A program made the position numbers and the translations under genes. DNA of 64,000 bases, taken from assembly GCF_000336995.1 (NCBI RefSeq), contig NZ_AOJI01000014.1:28253-92252 (forward strand), given 5' to 3'. Shown in pieces: positions 1-8,592 of this stretch (position 1 is the first letter of the stretch; every line of letters starts with the position of its first letter). The notes beneath the pieces were generated by a model. The model did not search any database and was not told the DNA's origin. It saw only the letters and a program-made list of their open reading frames with translations. Source of the DNA: Halorubrum aidingense JCM 13560 (GTDB taxonomy: Archaea; Halobacteriota; Halobacteria; Halobacteriales; Haloferacaceae).

Positions 1-665
1 GCCATCGACTTCGAGAACCCGCTCGTCACGATCACCCGGTCAGAATCGAGCGTCAGCGCCGATTCGAACGATCCCGTCAGGTCGAAGTGATCGTACACCT
101 CGTCGACGAGCACCAGCGCGTCGACCGCGTCCGCGATCGCGACGACCTCCCGAATCGCGTCGCGGTCGTAGATCGCTCCCGTGGGGTTGTTCGGGGTGTT
201 GAGCGCGATCAGCGCCGTCTCTTCGCTCGCCGCCTCGCGGACCGCCGACACGTCGAGTCCGCCGTCGCGCGTCGTCGGTACGAGCGTCGGCTCCCCGCCG
301 AGCAGCTGCACCTTCCCGGGGTAGTACGGATAGACGGGGTCCATCAACAGGGCCTCGTCGCCCGCGTCGCGCTCGAACGCGCGCGCCATCGCGAGGTAGT
401 TCGCCTCCCCGGTCCCGTTCGTGACGACCACGCGGTCGACGTCGACGCCCCGGCGCTCGGCGATCGCCTCGCGAAGCTCTCGGAGACCCGCACTCGGCGG
501 GTACTGGAACGCGTCCGGGGGGAGGTCCGCGTACTCCCGGAGCGCCTCGCGCAGCGCGCTCGGCGGCTCCCAGTCGGGGTTCCCGCTCACCATATCGATG
601 ACGTCCCCGTCGGCCGCCGCCGCGTACTCCATGACGTGGAAGAACTTCGGCTCCTCGTACTCCAT
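1..665 (-). CDS. PLP-dependent class I/II aminotransferase (3' part cut by window edge)
   Basis: Only the first ~221 residues are present; the gene runs off the left edge. The ATG at 665 gives MEYEEPKFFHVMEYAA. Fold-type I aminotransferase landmarks appear in order: NPDWEPP, YPPSAGLRELREAI, TNGTGEANY (cofactor phosphate region), NTPNNPTG, VDEVYDHF (the Asp that contacts the pyridine nitrogen), and SGFSKSMA at the edge with the Schiff-base lysine. The family transfers amino groups between amino acids and 2-oxoacids in the cytoplasm. The substrate cannot be read from this part; aspartate- or histidinol-phosphate-type enzymes are both possible. Confidence 0.9.
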   Translation of the reverse strand, partial: MEYEEPKFFHVMEYAAAADGDVIDMVSGNPDWEPPSALREALREYADLPPDAFQYPPSAGLRELREAIAERRGVDVDRVVVTNGTGEANYLAMARAFERDAGDEALLMDPVYPYYPGKVQLLGGEPTLVPTTRDGGLDVSAVREAASEETALIALNTPNNPTGAIYDRDAIREVVAIADAVDALVLVDEVYDHFDLTGSFESALTLDSDRVIVTSGFSKSM

Positions 666-808
666 ACCGGCCGCTCGGCGGCAGGGTCCGTGGCTCTTTC
701 GACCGCGGCCGGTGGTGCCGCCAGGACTCCGACCCCGCACCGCCGGCACTCCCGTCTCGCGTCGCTCCGATCCGGTGGGTTCACTTACGGCGATACCGAC
801 CGCGGGGT

Positions 809-1321
809 ATGAACAAACGCGGCCACGTCCTCAACGCTCTCCTGCTCGCGCTCGGGCTCGGGGTCATCATCGAGCCCGGCCTCGACGCGGCGACGGCGCG
901 CACGACCGCGCAGATCACCGTTCCGATCGTGTTGGGGGCGCTGTTCCCCGACGTCGACACCGCCTTCGGCCGCCACCGCAAGACGCTCCACAGCCTTCCG
1001 GTGCTCGGCGTCTTCCTCGCGTACCCCATCGTCTTCGGGAACCTCCAGTACGTCTGGATCGGCGTGTTGACCCACTACGTCCTCGACGTGGTCGGGAGCC
1101 GGCGAGGTATCGCGCTGTTCCACCCGCTGTCGGACACCGAGTACGGAATGCCGACCGGTGTCACGACGAGCAGCAAGTACGCGGACCTCGTCACCGTGAT
1201 CATCACCGCGGTCGAACTCGCCGCCTTCTGGGCGATCCACACCTACGTTATCACCCTCGATCTCGACGTTTCGGCCGCCACCCGTGCCGCCGGTGAGGCG
1301 GCCGCCGGGCTCGGGTTCTGA
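809..1321 (+). CDS. YdjM/DUF457-type membrane-bound metal-dependent hydrolase family protein
   Basis: 170-residue integral membrane protein with about four hydrophobic segments. It has the family pattern: an early His (MNKRGH), ALFPDVDTAFGRHRKTLHSL at about residues 49-68, and HYVLDVVGSRRG in the middle. The His/Asp residues at membrane borders are the basis of the predicted metal-dependent hydrolase label; the biochemical function of the family is poorly known. The ATG lies about 26 bases after a weak TATA-like stretch, consistent with a leaderless transcript. Two more distant relatives sit at 50558-52027. Confidence 0.75.
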   Translation: MNKRGHVLNALLLALGLGVIIEPGLDAATARTTAQITVPIVLGALFPDVDTAFGRHRKTLHSLPVLGVFLAYPIVFGNLQYVWIGVLTHYVLDVVGSRRGIALFHPLSDTEYGMPTGVTTSSKYADLVTVIITAVELAAFWAIHTYVITLDLDVSAATRAAGEAAAGLGF

Positions 1322-1353
1322 TCCGGTTCCGATTCTGCGCCGTCGTCGCGCCG

Positions 1354-2160
1354 CTACTTCGGTCGATAATCCGCGATCCCGCCGGAGTAAACGCTCACGT
1401 CGTCGAACTTGCCCTCGTAGGCGACGTTGCTCGGGAGGGTCGGCTCGTCGCCGGAGAGGAAGAGCCGGTCCGCCTTCTCCCAGGTGTTCTCGTAGGCCAG
1501 GTGTACGAACTCCACGAGCCCGCGGAGCTGGTGGCCCGCTCCGCCTCGGTGGACCACCGTTCGCGGGCGGCGCTCTCGAAACGCGTCGACGACGGCCGCC
1601 TCGTCGTCGAGCGCGCCGTCGAACTCCGTCCACGCCTCGCCGACCGTCCCCGGGAGGTGCGCGTACGACGATCCGAAGCCCGGCGTCCCCGTCGACTCGG
1701 AGATCTGCCGTGCGCGGGCGTTCTGATGGGGAAGCAGCTTGGTGTTGTACGTCTCGACGGCGTCGAGCCGGTCGGCGTGGGCCGCGATTTCGGGACGAGT
1801 CAGAGAGATGGTCGCGAAGCTGGGGTGCGGGACGAGCACGACGGCGTCCTGCCGCTCGAACTCGGCCATCGCGCCTTCGAACGTGATATAATCGGGGATC
1901 GGGTCCGTCACGCCGAGCACGAGCAGGTGCCGGCGGTTCCCCCAGTCGCCGGTGAACACCTCGCGGGCGGGGACGACCGTCAGGTCGTCGTCCGAATAGC
2001 GAGCCGCGCGCTCCCGTACCGTCGTGATTCGGGTGAAATGCGGGGCGTACACGAGCGCGTCGATCCCCCGTTCCTTCGCGAGGGCCACGACGTCGTCGTC
2101 GAGCACCTTCACGTGGGCGTCGACGCGCGTTCTCGGTCGGGTCACGAACGGAACGTGCAC
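1354..2160 (-). CDS. PHP-domain metal-dependent phosphoesterase-like protein
   Basis: About 268 residues from a GTG at 2160 (MHVPFVTRPRTRVDAHVK); a TTG twelve bases upstream is possible but less likely. The PHP architecture is visible: N-terminal DAHVKVLDDD (in place of the usual HxHT), then YAPHFTRI, VPAREVFTGDWGNRRHLL, VLVPHPSFA and AVETYNTKLLPHQN, which resemble PHP metal-ligand segments. PHP proteins hydrolyse phosphoesters in tRNA, DNA-repair and histidinol-phosphate contexts; the substrate here is unknown. Convergent with the upstream YdjM-like gene, 32 bases apart. Confidence 0.75.
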   Translation of the reverse strand: MHVPFVTRPRTRVDAHVKVLDDDVVALAKERGIDALVYAPHFTRITTVRERAARYSDDDLTVVPAREVFTGDWGNRRHLLVLGVTDPIPDYITFEGAMAEFERQDAVVLVPHPSFATISLTRPEIAAHADRLDAVETYNTKLLPHQNARARQISESTGTPGFGSSYAHLPGTVGEAWTEFDGALDDEAAVVDAFRERRPRTVVHRGGAGHQLRGLVEFVHLAYENTWEKADRLFLSGDEPTLPSNVAYEGKFDDVSVYSGGIADYRPK

Positions 2161-2255
2161 GCGCCCGCGCAAAGGCGTATCGTTCGACGGCGGGGAGGTG
2201 CGTTCGACGACCGCCGGGGGAAACGGTTAATCCCCCTCGGGAGCGACCACAGCAC

Positions 2256-2552
2256 ATGCCCCGCTGGACGTGCGGAATCGACGGTTGCGACGCCGCCTTC
2301 GACGACGTGGAGTCGGCCATCGTCCACCAGACGAACGGCCACCAACGCCACGAGTGTAAGGTGTGCGGCACGATCGTCCCCGACGGTTACTTCGCGATCC
2401 GCCACGCGTTCGACGAACACACCCGCGCCGAGTTCGTCCGCGCGTACGACGCCGACTCCGCCGCCGTCCGCCGTCGCGAGGAGATCAAACGCGAGATCGA
2501 ACGCGAGGCCGACCTCCAACAGGTCGTCGAAGCGCTCGATCGGAAGCCGTAG
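2256..2552 (+). CDS. small double zinc-finger protein
   Basis: 98 residues. Two C2H2-like fingers are visible: C6-x4-C11 with H28/H33 (WTCGIDGCDAAF...VHQTNGH) and C39-x2-C42 with H54/H59 (CKVCGTIV...RHAFDEH). A charged helix follows (RREEIKREIEREADLQQVVEAL). Such single-domain zinc-finger proteins are common in haloarchaea and may bind nucleic acid or protein; no specific role can be assigned. The gene is divergent from the PHP gene and has a TATA-like GGTTAATC about 30 bases before the ATG, so it is probably leaderless. Confidence 0.7.
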   Translation: MPRWTCGIDGCDAAFDDVESAIVHQTNGHQRHECKVCGTIVPDGYFAIRHAFDEHTRAEFVRAYDADSAAVRRREEIKREIEREADLQQVVEALDRKP

Positions 2553-2572
2553 GCGCCGAGGTCTGGTTCGCG

Positions 2573-3478
2573 TTACAACACCCGCTTCCCGAACGCGCTC
2601 GCTGCGAGCTCCGTCGCGAGCTCCGCGGTCTCGTTGTGCTGATCGAGCGTCGGATTCACCTCGACGAGTTCCATCGATCGGAGGCAGTCCGCCTCGTCGA
2701 CGGTCTCCATCGCGCTGTGGGCCTCGCGGTACGTGACCCCCCCGCGGACAGGGGTACCGACGCCCGGCGCCTCCTTGGGGTCGAGCCAGTCCAGATCGAG
2801 ACTGACGTGGACGCCGTCGGTCCCGTCGGCGGCGGCCGCCATCGCTTCCTCGGTGACGTCCGTGATCCCGCGCTCGTCGATATCGGACATCGTGTAGGCG
2901 GTGAACCCGTGGTCGCGTATCACGTCGACCTCGGCCTCGTCGACCGAGCGGAGCCCGACGAGCGCCACGTTCTCCGGCGAGAGACCGGGGGCGTTCGCCC
3001 AGTCGGTGTCGGCGAACTCGTCGAAGCCGAGCGCGGCCGCCAGCGGCATCCCGTGAACGTTGCCCGAGGGCGTCGTCGAAGGGGTGTTGAGGTCGGCGTG
3101 GGCGTCGAACCACACCGCGCCGATGTCCGCGTCGCGGGCGGACCCGACGAGCGACCCGATGGCGATCGAGTGATCGCCACCGAGCGCGAGGGGAACCTCC
3201 CCGTCCGCGAGCGTGTCGCTCACCGCGTCGGCGAGTCGTCGACTGACGTCTGCGGTCTCTCGCAGGAACTTCGCGTTCCCGCGGCTCGGCGCCTCGGTGT
3301 CCGGGTCGCGCTCTTCGGCCCGGGGGACGGCGAGGTCGCCCGCGTCGACGGTCTCGACGCCGGCGCCCGCGAGCTGGTCGGCGAGTCCGCCGTACCGGAT
3401 CGCTGACGGTCCCATGTCGACGCCGCGTCGGTTCGCGCCGTAGTCGGTCGGTGCTCCGATGATCCTGACGGTGGTCAT
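2573..3478 (-). CDS. rocF: arginase
   Basis: 301 residues from the ATG at 3478, where the classic arginase N-terminus IIGAPTDYGANRRGVDMGP begins; upstream in-frame sequence does not look coding. Binuclear manganese motifs are present: GGDHSIAIGS, DAHADLNTP, and SLDLDWLDP (the Asp pair; usually DVDxxDP). The C-terminus MELVEVNPTLDQHNETAELA is typical of arginase rather than agmatinase. It hydrolyses L-arginine to ornithine and urea in the cytoplasm. Ureohydrolases overlap in specificity, so agmatinase or formimidoylglutamase activity cannot be wholly excluded. Confidence 0.88.
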   Translation of the reverse strand: MTTVRIIGAPTDYGANRRGVDMGPSAIRYGGLADQLAGAGVETVDAGDLAVPRAEERDPDTEAPSRGNAKFLRETADVSRRLADAVSDTLADGEVPLALGGDHSIAIGSLVGSARDADIGAVWFDAHADLNTPSTTPSGNVHGMPLAAALGFDEFADTDWANAPGLSPENVALVGLRSVDEAEVDVIRDHGFTAYTMSDIDERGITDVTEEAMAAAADGTDGVHVSLDLDWLDPKEAPGVGTPVRGGVTYREAHSAMETVDEADCLRSMELVEVNPTLDQHNETAELATELAASAFGKRVL

Positions 3479-3618
3479 GGTCGCAAGAGGGTTGCGCCGC
3501 CGCTTGAATGGTGGGGACTCGTCGACGTCGAACCGCTCTCGCGGGCACTCCGAAACGACCAGGTGGACGTCTCGACGAGATCGGTGGCGATTTGCGCGCA
3601 CCGGCCTAACTGGGTGTC

Positions 3619-3852
3619 ATGGGTAATCGCGACTCCAACTCCGCCGCTGATCGCGGTCCCTCTCCCGCGGATATCGAGCCGATCGGCGCGCTGATCGTCG
3701 TCGCGTTCACCGGCGCGGTGATCGGTCTCCTCGGCGCCGGCCTCTCGATTTTCGCCGCCGACCTCGGCCTCGCGCTCGTCGTCCTCGGCGTCATCGTCGC
3801 GCTCTCGAGCCCGATCGCCTACGTCCGGTTTCGCGATCTTCGCGGAAAATAA
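3619..3852 (+). CDS. small two-TM membrane protein, unknown function
   Basis: 77 residues with a polar N-terminus (~20 residues) and two hydrophobic segments, IGALIVVAFTGAVIGLLGAG and LGLALVVLGVIVALSSPIAY, ending in a basic tail (VRFRDLRGK). No recognised family. Divergent from arginase. The GC bias at third positions matches the neighbours, which supports it as a real gene. Confidence 0.55.
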   Translation: MGNRDSNSAADRGPSPADIEPIGALIVVAFTGAVIGLLGAGLSIFAADLGLALVVLGVIVALSSPIAYVRFRDLRGK

Positions 3853-3921
3853 GGGCACCATCACGATCGTTTATAACTGGCTTCCATCGCATTTAAGCGG
3901 GGCGGCAATCTATTCGGGTCT

Positions 3922-4455
3922 ATGTCATCCATCGAGCTCACATCGAGTCAGAAAAGCATCCTCACGGCCCTCATCAACCTGTACGGGGAACAAGAAGACG
4001 CCGTCAAAGGCGAAGCGATCGCCGAGGAGGTCGACCGCAATCCCGGCACGATCCGCAACCAGATGCAGAGTCTGAAGGCCCTCCAGCTGGTCGAGGGCGT
4101 CCCCGGTCCGAAGGGTGGCTACAAGCCGACTTCGAACGCGTACGAGGCGCTTGACATCCAGCGCATGGACGAGCCGGCCGACGTTCCCATCTTCCACGAG
4201 GGCGAGGAAGTCCCGGGTGTCAACGTCGACGGGATCGACCTCTCCAGCGTTCACCACCCCGAACTCTGTCGCGCGGAGATTCACGTACAGGGGTCCGTCC
4301 GGAACTTCCACGAGGGCGACTCCGTTACCGTCGGCCCGACGCCGCTCTCGAAGCTCGTGATCGACGGCACCGTCGACGGCAAAGACGACACCGCGAACAT
4401 CCTGATCCTCCGTATCGACGACATGCGCGCGCCCGACGAGCCCGCCGAACACTGA
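3922..4455 (+). CDS. winged-helix transcriptional regulator (Rrf2/HTH-type) with conserved C-terminal domain
   Basis: 177 residues. The N-terminal ~75 residues form a winged helix-turn-helix: ILTALINLYGEQEDAVKGEAIAEEVDRNPGTIRNQMQSLKAL, followed by the wing (VEGVPGPKGGYKPT). The C-terminal ~90 residues (VPGVNVDGIDL...VQGSVRNFHEGDSVTVGPTPLSKLVIDGTV) form a beta-rich domain often fused to this HTH in euryarchaea, perhaps for ligand binding. Upstream, TTTATAAC and ATTTAAG stretches (3868-3898) give a clear promoter and a nearly leaderless transcript. The target genes are unknown. Confidence 0.75.
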   Translation: MSSIELTSSQKSILTALINLYGEQEDAVKGEAIAEEVDRNPGTIRNQMQSLKALQLVEGVPGPKGGYKPTSNAYEALDIQRMDEPADVPIFHEGEEVPGVNVDGIDLSSVHHPELCRAEIHVQGSVRNFHEGDSVTVGPTPLSKLVIDGTVDGKDDTANILILRIDDMRAPDEPAEH

Positions 4456-4704
4456 TCGTTCCCGCGGCGACCACCCGCTGACGAACTGACGGACCGACAG
4501 ACTAGCCGGGAGCGGCCGACGCGTCGCCCCCGGTGATCGACACGCCGTTGCCCGGCCGAGTTCGGTTTCGAGATCACGAACTCCCGAGCGACGCCGCTCG
4601 GCAACTCCCGTCTCGGTGTCTCTGCCGCAAAAATCGCCGTCTCTGTCGCCCGCTGTCCTCGCCGTTCGTTTTCGCTTGCCGCCTCTGGTTTTCTATCCGT
4701 CTGG

Positions 4705-5886
4705 TTACATGTCGCCGAACGCGCTCACGCCGCGCCCGGCCGAGGAGACCTTCGCGATCCAACGCGCCGCGATCGACTTTTTCAGCAGCTTCGCGGGCGT
4801 GCCGCCGAACGTCTGAATCGGCATTCCGACCACGTCGTGAGCGACCGCGTCCTCGCCGACCGAGATCACGGTCCCCTTGTCTTTGTGCTCCCAGGACTGG
4901 AGGGGCGCGCCGCGGGCGGCCCGCGCGAGGTTTTCGCCGGCGACCTCGGCGGCCTGCCAGGCGGCCTGCGCCGTCGGCGGGGCGATGTCGTCGTCGCCCT
5001 GCTCGATGAGCGCGGTGTCGCCGATAGCGAAGACGCGATCGTCGCTCGTGGTGAAGTCAGAGCCGGCGTGAACCCGGTTCGACCGCTCGTCCTTGTCGAC
5101 TTCGACCGCGTCGAGCTCGGGCTGTCCCGTGATGCCGCCGGTCCAGATGAGGACGTCGTAGCCGAGCGATTCGGGCTCCTCGTCTTCGCCGCCGCCGAGG
5201 TAGACCGCGTCCTCGTCGGCCTTGGAGATGAAGTCGCCGGTGAGGATCTCGATGTCGGCGTCTTCGAGTCGCTGGCGGAGCGCGCCTTGGATCTGCGGGT
5301 CGTTGCCGGGGAAGACCTCGTCGAGGCCCTCGACGAGCGAAATCTCGATGGGTGCGCGGTGCTTGTCGCGGTACTCCGCGATCTCACCGGCGGTCTGGAT
5401 ACCGGAGAGCCCGGCGCCGCCGACGATGACTTCGACGGGGTCAGAGCGGGTCGCCTCGGCCGCGGCCGAGCGGACGTCCTCGTGGATCGCCTTCGCGTCG
5501 TCCAGCCCCTTCAGCTGGTGAGCGTTCTCTTCGAGCCCCTCGATGCCGAAGAAGGCGGTCGTGGACCCGATCGCGAGGAGCAGGTAGTCGTAATCGACGC
5601 TGGTCCCGTCGTCGGTCTCGACCGTCTGGGCGTCGGTGTCGACGTCGACGACTCGACCCTGCACGAAGTCGGACGCCGGCGATTTGATCTCGTCGACCGG
5701 GATCGTGATCTTCTCGGCGACGGCCGGGTTGCGAATCGCCCGGTGGACCTCGTGGAGAACGAGGTGGTAGTCGTGTTCCGAGATCCACGTCAGTTCCGCT
5801 TCCCCCTCACCGACCTCGTCTTCGAACGCCTTTACCGCCCCGGCACCGGCATACCCCGAACCGACGACGACGACCTGTGTAGTCAT
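4705..5886 (-). CDS. FAD-dependent NAD(P)H dehydrogenase, NDH-2 / pyridine nucleotide-disulfide oxidoreductase family
   Basis: 393 residues from the ATG at 5886. Two dinucleotide folds are visible: VVVVGSGYAGAGAV at residue 3 (FAD) and VIVGGAGLSGIQTAGEIAEY at ~150 (NADH), plus the late FAD motif VFAIGDTALI (~300). Residues DYLLLAIGSTTAFFGIEG between them are characteristic of type II NADH dehydrogenases, which pass electrons from NADH to the quinone pool without pumping protons. A C-terminal amphipathic stretch (PAKLLKKSIAARWIAKV) may anchor it to the membrane. A sulfide:quinone reductase role is less likely because the redox cysteines are not seen. Confidence 0.82.
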   Translation of the reverse strand: MTTQVVVVGSGYAGAGAVKAFEDEVGEGEAELTWISEHDYHLVLHEVHRAIRNPAVAEKITIPVDEIKSPASDFVQGRVVDVDTDAQTVETDDGTSVDYDYLLLAIGSTTAFFGIEGLEENAHQLKGLDDAKAIHEDVRSAAAEATRSDPVEVIVGGAGLSGIQTAGEIAEYRDKHRAPIEISLVEGLDEVFPGNDPQIQGALRQRLEDADIEILTGDFISKADEDAVYLGGGEDEEPESLGYDVLIWTGGITGQPELDAVEVDKDERSNRVHAGSDFTTSDDRVFAIGDTALIEQGDDDIAPPTAQAAWQAAEVAGENLARAARGAPLQSWEHKDKGTVISVGEDAVAHDVVGMPIQTFGGTPAKLLKKSIAARWIAKVSSAGRGVSAFGDM

Positions 5887-6024
5887 GTCTGTCGCTCCGC
5901 GGCGCGCGGGTAAAATCGCTTTGGAACGCCGGCGCAAACGGCTTCGGAGCGTCGGCGCAAACGGCTTCGGAAGGTCGGTGTGAGTTGTCGGGGCCCAGTA
6001 ACGGCTCGGAGCGGAGACGGTCGC

Positions 6025-6852
6025 CTACAGCGACAGCCCGGCGTGCCAGCGGTCCGCTCCTGCCTCGCGTTTCACTTCGTCCATCCGTGCGAGGAGCTTC
6101 ACGGCGAGACTAGCCGTCTCCGCCGCCCGGGACTCGCCCTCCGTCCGGAATTCGCCGGTGACCCGGTTCGCGTAGACCGAACAGACCGCGCCGGCGCGGA
6201 GGCCGTACACGCTCGCGATCGTGAGGATCGACGACGCCTCCATCTCGATGTTCTTCACGTTCGCGTCCTGCAGTTCTTCGACCAACGCGTCCGAGCCGGC
6301 CGCCTCGAACCCCTCGAACCCGGGCCGTCCCTGCCCGGCGTAGAACGAATCGGCGCTCATCGTCACGCCGGTGTGGTAGTCGTACCCGAGTCGCTCGGCG
6401 GCGGCGACGAGCGCGGAGACCACCTCGCCGTCGGCGGCCGCCGGGTAGTCCTCGCGGACGTACTCGTCGCTCGTTCCCTCTTGGCGGACCGCCCCGGTCG
6501 TGATGACGAGATCGCCGACCGCCATCTCCGGCTGGATGGCGCCGCAAGAGCCAACGCGAATGAACGTGTCGACGCCGACGCGAGCCAGTTCCTCGACGGC
6601 GATGGCGGCCGACGGAGAGCCGATCCCGGTCGACGTCACGGAGATGGGCGCGTCGTCGTAGGTACCGGTCGCCGTGCGGTACTCGCGGTGGTACGCGACC
6701 TCGTCGTGCTCGTCCCACAGCGCCGTGATCTTGTCCACGCGTTCGGGATTGCCGGGGAGCAGTACCGCGTCGGCGACGTCGTCCGCGCCGACCTCGATGT
6801 GATAGCCGATCTCGTCGTTCGGGTCCTCGCTGTCGTCGCTCGTGGAAGTCAT
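6025..6852 (-). CDS. udp: uridine phosphorylase
   Basis: 275 residues. Nucleoside phosphorylase family I signatures: VLLPGNPERVDKI (phosphate loop), STGIGSPSAAIAVEEL, RVGSCGAIQPEMAVGDLVIT and the nucleoside-binding NIEMEASSIL. It splits uridine with phosphate into uracil and ribose-1-phosphate in pyrimidine salvage. It lies 78 bases downstream of cytidine deaminase on the same strand, so cytidine to uridine to uracil forms a two-step local pathway. It also has its own TATA box (6874-6881). Confidence 0.9.
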   Translation of the reverse strand: MTSTSDDSEDPNDEIGYHIEVGADDVADAVLLPGNPERVDKITALWDEHDEVAYHREYRTATGTYDDAPISVTSTGIGSPSAAIAVEELARVGVDTFIRVGSCGAIQPEMAVGDLVITTGAVRQEGTSDEYVREDYPAAADGEVVSALVAAAERLGYDYHTGVTMSADSFYAGQGRPGFEGFEAAGSDALVEELQDANVKNIEMEASSILTIASVYGLRAGAVCSVYANRVTGEFRTEGESRAAETASLAVKLLARMDEVKREAGADRWHAGLSL

Positions 6853-6873
6853 GTCCTCGCCCTTCGACGAGCG

Positions 6874-6881
6874 TTTTAAAA
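6874..6881 (-). promoter_or_regulatory. TATA box of udp
   Basis: On the minus strand TTTTAAAA is centred about 25 bases before the udp ATG at 6852, the spacing expected for a leaderless haloarchaeal mRNA. It lies in the 78-base gap after cdd, so udp can be transcribed independently of cdd. Confidence 0.6.
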
Positions 6882-6930
6882 GTAGTTCCGTCTTGGAGCG
6901 ACCTCGAAGCCTCGCCGATGACCGGTCTCG

Positions 6931-7335
6931 TTAGACGTTGTTCGCGTCGTCGAGAGTTCCCTCCGAGATGGTGTTCGGAAGCAGCTCTCCGAGGGTGTAC
7001 TCGCTCGTCTCGCCGTCGCCCTCGTCGCAGACGACGGGGAGGTCGTCTGCCGCGAACTCCGAGAGCGTCTGCCGACACATCCCGCAGGGGGTGACGCCGT
7101 CGCGGACGCCGGAGGTCACGACGAGGCGGTCGAACTCGCGGTGGCCGTTCTTCACCGCCTCGGCGACGGCGACCTCCTCGGCGTGGAGGCTGTTGGAGTA
7201 GTTGGCGTTCTCGATGTTACAGCCCGTGTAAACGGTGCCGTCGGCGGTCCGGAGCGCGGCGCCGACGCGGTACTCGGAGTACGGAACGTGCGCGTCGTCG
7301 AGCACGTCGCGCGCGGCCTCGATCAGCTGGTCCAT
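6931..7335 (-). CDS. cdd: cytidine deaminase
   Basis: 134 residues, the usual length of the tetrameric enzyme. Zinc motifs HAEEVAVAEAV (His ligand and catalytic Glu) and PCGMCRQ (two Cys ligands) are intact, as is the early PYSEYRVGAAL substrate segment. It deaminates cytidine and deoxycytidine to uridine and deoxyuridine. It is located just upstream of uridine phosphorylase. Confidence 0.93.
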   Translation of the reverse strand: MDQLIEAARDVLDDAHVPYSEYRVGAALRTADGTVYTGCNIENANYSNSLHAEEVAVAEAVKNGHREFDRLVVTSGVRDGVTPCGMCRQTLSEFAADDLPVVCDEGDGETSEYTLGELLPNTISEGTLDDANNV

Positions 7336-7389
7336 GCACGGACCGTCGCCCGGCGGGGCGATAAGCGGTCGGGTCTCGGCCGGCGCCGC

Positions 7390-8514
7390 CTACTCGCTTC
7401 GGGAGCGGCCCGAGAGCCGCGACCGTCGCGGGAGCCGCGGGAAGTGCGATCCGCCGACCTCGATGACGCCGAGCCGGTGGACCGCCAGATACACCCCGAG
7501 GGCGCCGAGGAACGTCGCGGGCGTGAACGCGAGGTGCCATCCGACCGTCTCCGCGAGGGGACTCCCGCCCACGGGGATCCGGTCGGCGAGCTGTCCGAGG
7601 ACCGCCAACACCGGCGGGTGGACGACGTACACGCCGACCGCGTAGCTGCCCCACGCGGGCAGCGGCGTCGACGCGCCGAGCCCGGGTCGCGACAGGAGGA
7701 ACAAGAACAGCGAGACCGCGAAGCCCGCGGTGCCGACGGTGAACGACGGCGCGTACACCCCGGTCGCGATCGACGCGTCGCCGAGCACGTACCCCATCGC
7801 GTACCGCTCGGCGACGTGAAAGAGCCCGAACGCGACCGTCGCGGCGAGCAGCGCCCCCGAGCGACCGGAGCCGCCGCGCCACCCGCGGGCGGCGATGGCG
7901 TGACCGGCGCTCACGTAGAAGAACCCGAAGAAGAGCCCGTCGCGGACGTCGAACGGGAGATCGACGATCCCCGCGTATTCGGGGCCGAGCAGGGCGAGGA
8001 CGTGGAACCCGACGGCGACCGGGAGCGCCAGTTCGGGTCGACCCGCCGCGGCGAACCCGGCGACGAGCGCGAGCGCGACGAAGAGGGCCGGAACGTACCA
8101 GAGGATCTCCGAGACGGAGGTGCCGTAGTAGAGGAGGTCTACCGGCGAGAGGCTCTCGACGATCCGCCAGCCGACGCTCCGGGCCGGCGACTCGCCCGCG
8201 ACGGACGCCTCGACCGCGGTCCCGGCGAGGAACGGCGGCAGCGCGACGACGATCCCGAAGACGTACAGCCCGGTCAACGACCGCGCTCGCGCCCGGAAGT
8301 ACGCGATCGGGTCGGCGTCGCGCGTCTTCAGCCCGAAGAAGTAGCCCGACGCCAGAAAGAAGAACGGGACGGCGACGCGGGCGACCGTCTCGAGGACGAA
8401 GTTGACCGCGTTTCCGGTCGCCCCGACTCCCTCGAACGGGTTGGTGTGGATGATGACCACCAGCGCGACCGCCACGATCCGCATCGCGTCGACGCTGTGG
8501 ATTCGCGACCCCAT
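7390..8514 (-). CDS. acyltransferase 3 family membrane protein
   Basis: 374 residues with about ten transmembrane segments. The N-terminal family motif is present: IHSVDAMRIVAVALVVIIHTNPF, including the conserved His, and PFFFLASGYFFGLK follows at ~50. Acyltransferase 3 proteins transfer acetyl or succinyl groups onto sugars, lipids or cell-envelope glycans at the membrane. No glycan cluster is next to it, so the acceptor is unknown. The ATG at 8514 is followed directly by the conserved motif, which supports the start. Confidence 0.85.
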   Translation of the reverse strand: MGSRIHSVDAMRIVAVALVVIIHTNPFEGVGATGNAVNFVLETVARVAVPFFFLASGYFFGLKTRDADPIAYFRARARSLTGLYVFGIVVALPPFLAGTAVEASVAGESPARSVGWRIVESLSPVDLLYYGTSVSEILWYVPALFVALALVAGFAAAGRPELALPVAVGFHVLALLGPEYAGIVDLPFDVRDGLFFGFFYVSAGHAIAARGWRGGSGRSGALLAATVAFGLFHVAERYAMGYVLGDASIATGVYAPSFTVGTAGFAVSLFLFLLSRPGLGASTPLPAWGSYAVGVYVVHPPVLAVLGQLADRIPVGGSPLAETVGWHLAFTPATFLGALGVYLAVHRLGVIEVGGSHFPRLPRRSRLSGRSRSE

Positions 8515-8592
8515 TTATCAGGCGTACGGAGCGGACTTCGATGTCTCTTCCGGATCCCCCTCCCCCGGATCGGACGGGTCAGCCGACGGTCC

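Noticed and set aside
4456..4704. Possible gene in the spacer before the NDH-2-like gene
   Set aside because: Frames here are short, Arg/Ser-rich and lack motifs; it is best read as a convergent terminator region.
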